Assembly (NCBI GenBank): GCA_945877525.1
Contig: CAMDVP010000127.1
Location: 1-8,747, forward strand
DNA length: 8,747 nucleotides
Direction of reading: 5' to 3'
Origin: an uncultured Clostridia bacterium
Lineage (GTDB): Bacteria; Bacillota; Clostridia; Christensenellales; Aristaeellaceae
Program-made: the position numbers and the translations under genes
Part shown: positions 6,101 to 8,747 of the stretch, piece after piece
Layout of the letters: the number at the start of each line of letters is the position of its first letter
Position numbering within the stretch: the stretch's first letter is position 1
Notes under the pieces: generated by a model
What the model was told of the DNA's origin: nothing
Seen by the model: only the letters and a program-made list of their open reading frames with translations
Database searches by the model: none

Positions 6101-6149
6101 TTCACAGCAGGAGAGAAATGCTGACGGTGCAGAAGGGAGACATGAATGA
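3102..6149 (+). CDS. Membrane c-di-GMP turnover enzyme: 7TM-PAS-degenerate GGDEF-HD-GYP-PAS-GGDEF
   Basis: A 1015-residue inner-membrane protein. Residues 8-230 hold seven hydrophobic segments, like the 7TM module of some histidine kinases and cyclases. PAS 1 covers about 235-340. A degenerate GGDEF domain (341-485) reads GLEAH at 415-419 in place of GGDEF, so it should not make c-di-GMP. The HD-GYP phosphodiesterase domain (about 495-655) keeps H537-D538 (HDIGKIG), HHHERWDGQGYP (589-600) and VVDAYDAMTNTRSYR, so it looks active. PAS 2 covers about 698-820. The final GGDEF domain (834-1005) is intact, with GGDEF at 913-917 and the inhibitory RxxD site (RQED, 904-907) exactly five residues before it. 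The protein therefore has motifs both to make c-di-GMP from GTP and to hydrolyse it; which activity dominates is unknown. Its stop overlaps the next start as ATGA. The ATG at 3102 is chosen over a TTG at 3015 from the ribosome binding site and promoter position. Confidence 0.92.
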   Translation: MNATFSDFYIYFSVLIALADIFLAVMSLQKNRTTGRFLGYACLGAAVVDVSYLVSILNDEYLCMSVMSSVYFVNIDIMLVNLLIFTIYFIEGSFTRIGKLCIGLCALYTAFELVVFAINPFCEIAVHYVPRNTEIARYSYQMKPLYWMHLLFTYAMVVAVLAMMTRKMYMIPREYRAQYRYVVLGIIGIVSVNALFLYLPGEGINLDYSICGYSLTAFLIYWSCFNYSTHGMLNCLKTSIFENIGQGIVLFDYNNQLILHNRRADDLLGIIDAEKCSALDSFLACFDLTLPKDAAEDSCTLQCYVPSGEEIRPLRCDIRSLKNDRQQHLGQLFVFSNAALETDLLTGFQDWESFQLFARDSQHAFPCHTAVAVCDINSLSVINSTMSVHAGDQKIKQLADAMRSCFPKQTYYVRGLEAHLIALCRGSDEAEMQSCMTRVKAMFPGKIQFAVSMTTEDAPDVLQAIQTATRAMRAKKLLDQESIHSEMLSSLIRALKECDSDTEHHVRRTQQMGAELGRRIELTDVQQSNLSLLCLLHDIGKIGIPLEILNKPGQISNEEWNIIKTHTAKGYEIARSNNELKGIADEILHHHERWDGQGYPDGRSRESIPLLSRVIAVVDAYDAMTNTRSYRVALSPDKAMEELRRCAGTQFDPYIVSEFLQMLKENPPEAAPDAEGAQPVQAPAAVSSMAERSSGVEMGRCVHVVPHCRYLLDENMRIISVDENFEKLTGYTQEDIQQQTIYQVDMIPEEDRTEYLCQTNAILAKNPMAFEEHRLRCKDGTSIYVFCYGRMYFDSIARAERSEIIIAEVSNTYSMKMITDAEQSKAQSRLRHWERTYRTDSLTGLMNHAAFRSDVELKLLENKNRIMMLMMDVDKFKEYNDTYGHHDGDRFLILVAQTLLSSLRQEDRACRMGGDEFAAAIFFPKNADGAVLSERAQQVFDRMNLTLKGIPGGVGISVGAAVAQAGMTFNQLYEAADKALYRAKENGRGRIVLSGEKQTVSQQERNADGAEGRHE

Positions 6150-7798
6150 AAAAGCGTATAGCAGCCCTGATGCTGGCGGCACTGCTTCTATTGAGCGGCT
6201 GTCAGACGACAAGTGCCCCTAAGGACGTGGACTCGGGCTTCCGGGTGGAGGACATGAACCGGGCGCTTCTGAAGGCAGCTGACACCCTTCCGCGCAGTCA
6301 GAGCCTGTATTTTGACAACGGGCTTGAAATCACCGGCCTTGGCGTGACCTATGACGGCCGCCCTACGGCCTTTGACGGATGCTATTATTTTCCGGCGATC
6401 GAGCGCATGACCGGCGCGCGTCTGGCTATCGACTGGCAGGAAAGCGAGGGCTATGCCTCCACTGTGGCCACGACGCTGCTTTCCGGCAGAAAGGCTCTGC
6501 CTGATATCATCAACCCGACGGATTTCGGCGTAATGGATCTTGCCGACGACGGGGTGATTATCCCCCTGGACGATTATCTTTCCCTGATGCCGGATATTGT
6601 ACAGGCGGTGGGCGAGGAACGCATGGACGCCTGGCGGTCGGCGGACGGACACATCTATACCATTCCGTCGGTGTCTACCATCCGCGGTTCTTTTTCCATG
6701 ATGGTGCGCAAGGATTGGCTGGATGCCCTTGGTATGGCGGAGCCTGATACATGGGAGGACTGGCTTGATTACTGGCGTGCTGTCCGCGACGCAGACCTGA
6801 ACGGCAATGGCGATCCTCACGATGAAATTCCCCTGGCCCTGGCCGAAAGCTCGGACGGTGAGCGCAGTCTGACGCTGCTGCTCAACGCTTTCGGCATTGC
6901 CGCCTCCAACGACACCCAGTTCTGCGTTCTGGAGGACGGCACCTATACCCTGGTTTACGAGCATCCGCGCTATCCGGACTTTCTCAAGGCCATGGCCGGT
7001 CTGTATGACGAGGGCATTCTGGTGCAGGGCTACGAAAAGTTTTCCTATGCATCCATTGAGGAAGCCATGGGTAACAATACGCTGGGCAGCACCATGACCT
7101 TCGCCGCCTCCGGCGCGCAGACAGAAGCCCTGCGGGCCAACGGCTGCAAGGACGCCCTGTGGGTCAGCGTCAGACCTGTAGCAGGTCCTTATGGCGACAG
7201 AATGATAAAGGAACGGGAGCTGGTGTCGCCCACCTGGTGCATCACTTCCGGCGCGCTGGACAGGGGCAAGGCGGAGAGCATTGTGCGTCTTTTCAACTGG
7301 TGCTTCACCCAGGAGGGCTCTTATCTGTACAACTACGGCATTGAGGGCATCAGCTACACGCTTGAGGACGGTAGCCCTGTGCTGAACAAGGAGCTGGTAG
7401 CGCATGGATTTGCGGATTACCGCGCCGTGGGCATCAACTACGAGCCCTTCGGCGGCTGCTGGCTGCAGGACGCCTATATGCAGTGCCTGTTTGCGGGCAA
7501 GTCCTTTGATCACCTGAACGATGTGCAGCGGGAAACCTTTGCGGGTCTTTTTACCGTCAACAGCGATTTTTACTATTCGCAGCCGCCGACCATGGAGACG
7601 GAAAGCTATGTGAAATTCCGTTCTCCGCTGATAACCGGCGGGATATGCGTCCTGCGGGATCAGGCCATTCGTGGTGAAATCAGCATGGAAGAGTTCGACG
7701 CGGCCTATGCACAGCTGAAGGCAAAAGGCCTGGACGATGTGATTTCCGAAGGAAACGCCTGCTACCAGATCATGATGACCGGAGGTGGCGGTGCATGA
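6146..7798 (+). CDS. LplA-like extracellular solute-binding lipoprotein of ABC-importer type
   Basis: A 550-residue protein starting MKKRIAALMLAALLLLSGC. The lipobox L-S-G-C with Cys19 marks a lipoprotein held on the outer face of the membrane. The body resembles the large family 1 binding proteins used by LplB-type sugar importers: YFPAIERMTG early, LPDIINP, WLDALG with TWEDW, and near the C-terminal third FNWCFTQEG followed by NYGIEGISY. A Ca-loop-like DADLNGNGD (215-223) precedes DEIPL, as often seen in this group. Its role would be to capture an oligosaccharide or similar solute. Its start overlaps the stop of the c-di-GMP enzyme (ATGA at 6146-6149), with AAGGGAG six bases upstream, and its own stop overlaps the next start. 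No ABC permease or ATPase accompanies it here, so it may act as a sensor subunit or serve a transporter encoded elsewhere. The ligand is unknown. Confidence 0.88.
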   Translation: MKKRIAALMLAALLLLSGCQTTSAPKDVDSGFRVEDMNRALLKAADTLPRSQSLYFDNGLEITGLGVTYDGRPTAFDGCYYFPAIERMTGARLAIDWQESEGYASTVATTLLSGRKALPDIINPTDFGVMDLADDGVIIPLDDYLSLMPDIVQAVGEERMDAWRSADGHIYTIPSVSTIRGSFSMMVRKDWLDALGMAEPDTWEDWLDYWRAVRDADLNGNGDPHDEIPLALAESSDGERSLTLLLNAFGIAASNDTQFCVLEDGTYTLVYEHPRYPDFLKAMAGLYDEGILVQGYEKFSYASIEEAMGNNTLGSTMTFAASGAQTEALRANGCKDALWVSVRPVAGPYGDRMIKERELVSPTWCITSGALDRGKAESIVRLFNWCFTQEGSYLYNYGIEGISYTLEDGSPVLNKELVAHGFADYRAVGINYEPFGGCWLQDAYMQCLFAGKSFDHLNDVQRETFAGLFTVNSDFYYSQPPTMETESYVKFRSPLITGGICVLRDQAIRGEISMEEFDAAYAQLKAKGLDDVISEGNACYQIMMTGGGGA

Positions 7799-8747
7799 CG
7801 CGAAGGGCAGAAAAACCGGGCAGGCTGATCCGATGGCCGTTTCTCTATGTGGCGATGGGTCTGGTGGCAGTGATTCTGGTGGCGTCAACCGTGCTGTGGA
7901 CAAGAAGCACCCAGCATGCTTCGGAGCAGACGGTCAATGATCTGGTAGAGTTTTATCTGGAGGAAATAGCGGAGCGCAACGCCGGATACATCTCCGCCGA
8001 GCTTGACGAAAAGGCCAGACAGATGGAGATGGCGCTGAATGTGCTGGATGCATCCTACCTTCGGAACGAGGAGAGCATTCGGAACTATATCAGCCTGGTG
8101 CAGCGGATCAACGGCCTGGATATGCTCGCCCTGGCGGATGAGAACGGCATGGTGTACACTGCGGAAAGCACCTTCTCCGGGATATCGCGCTTTGGATTTC
8201 TGTCAGAGAAGATCACAAAGACAGATATTCATATGGTGAACAGCTACGGTACCCGCACCATGATTATCATCGCAACCCCGGTTCAATTGCAGGCGAAAAA
8301 CGGCATTCCGATCGTCAGCGCCTTCAGCGGGATCAATATTGAAAATGTAATCGCCACTTCATTTCTTCAGAATCCGGAAAACAAAACCTACTGCCGCCTG
8401 TTTACCAGGGACGGCGAGAACCTTCTGAATATAAACGGGGAGTATCAAAACGGGCGAAACCTGTTTGATATTTGGTCGGAGAGCGCGGATTTCGCCTCCG
8501 GCTACAGCCTGGAGCAGGTACGGCAGGACTGGATGGATGGCGTGGAGGGCTATACCGTATATGCCACGGAGAACGCCGGAAGCACCTATGTGTATTATAA
8601 GCCCGTGCAGAACACCAGCCTGATTCTGACCTCCTTGATGAGGGAAAGCAACATCAACGACGTGGTGGATGCCGGCACCCATAAGATGCTGCGGGGGAGC
8701 CTTGTCTATGTGATCGTTGTGACGGCTGCGCTGCTCAGCCTGCTGGC
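7795..8747 (+). CDS. Membrane sensor protein with dCache-like extracellular domain (C-terminal part beyond the window)
   Basis: 317 complete codons are visible and the frame is open at the right edge. A basic N-terminus (MTRRAEKPGRLIRW) is followed by a membrane helix at about residues 15-35, then an extracellular region of about 265 residues and the beginning of a second helix (about 303-317). The extracellular part starts with a long helix (residues 36-80), followed by LDMLALADENGMVYTAEST and later YVYYKPVQNTSLILTSLM, a layout typical of double Cache ligand-binding domains. Such domains feed histidine kinases, diguanylate cyclases or chemoreceptors; the output here cannot be seen. The start at 7795 is supported by GGAGGT (7781-7786), eight bases upstream, and by the ATGA overlap with the binding-protein stop. 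The context suggests a signalling partner of the lipoprotein and the c-di-GMP enzyme. The dCache call is by appearance, not a search. Confidence 0.82.
   Translation, partial: MTRRAEKPGRLIRWPFLYVAMGLVAVILVASTVLWTRSTQHASEQTVNDLVEFYLEEIAERNAGYISAELDEKARQMEMALNVLDASYLRNEESIRNYISLVQRINGLDMLALADENGMVYTAESTFSGISRFGFLSEKITKTDIHMVNSYGTRTMIIIATPVQLQAKNGIPIVSAFSGINIENVIATSFLQNPENKTYCRLFTRDGENLLNINGEYQNGRNLFDIWSESADFASGYSLEQVRQDWMDGVEGYTVYATENAGSTYVYYKPVQNTSLILTSLMRESNINDVVDAGTHKMLRGSLVYVIVVTAALLSLL

Noticed and set aside
6188..7903. A 571-codon open frame on the minus strand opposite the binding protein and sensor genes
   Set aside because: It crosses the boundary of two convincing plus-strand genes, has no motif and no supporting ribosome binding site, and reads as antisense of codon-biased genes.

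Overview
The window looks like chromosomal DNA from a fairly GC-rich member of the Clostridia (Firmicutes), probably gut or rumen associated. This is inferred from the strong AGGAGG-type ribosome binding sites, the LplA/LplB-type ABC transporter parts, the Gram-positive lipobox on the binding protein, a 7TM sensor/c-di-GMP protein of clostridial style, and close gene packing with ATGA overlaps. The species cannot be named from the sequence alone. I see no rRNA, tRNA, CRISPR array, insertion sequence or phage gene.

Layout. (a) Positions 1-804, minus strand: a small multi-pass membrane protein resembling an ECF-type S component, then, 24 bases downstream, the first 60 codons of an LplB-type ABC sugar permease that runs off the left edge. 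(b) 805-1142: a 338-base gap holding a weak candidate promoter for that operon, three inverted repeats, and the terminator of the next gene. (c) 1143-2816, minus strand: a complete secreted 5'-nucleotidase/UDP-sugar hydrolase with its own promoter and an intrinsic terminator, so probably a single-gene unit. (d) 2817-3101: a divergent intergenic region with one promoter for each direction and a perfect 12-bp palindrome. (e) 3102-8747, plus strand: a three-gene operon joined by two ATGA stop/start overlaps. It encodes a 1015-residue membrane c-di-GMP enzyme (7TM, PAS, degenerate GGDEF, HD-GYP, PAS, intact GGDEF), an LplA-like solute-binding lipoprotein, and a membrane protein with a large dCache-like extracellular domain that is cut off by the right edge.

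How the genes may work together. The plus-strand operon is the most interesting part. A surface binding protein normally belonging to a sugar ABC importer is translationally coupled on one side to an enzyme carrying the full motif sets for both making and breaking c-di-GMP, and on the other side to an extracellular sensor, with no ABC permease or ATPase gene between them. A reasonable inference is that the lipoprotein senses a nutrient and hands the signal to one or both membrane proteins, changing intracellular c-di-GMP. The output domain of the third protein lies outside the window, so this remains a hypothesis. The nucleotidase and the ECF-like/permease operon are probably separate nutrient-acquisition units.
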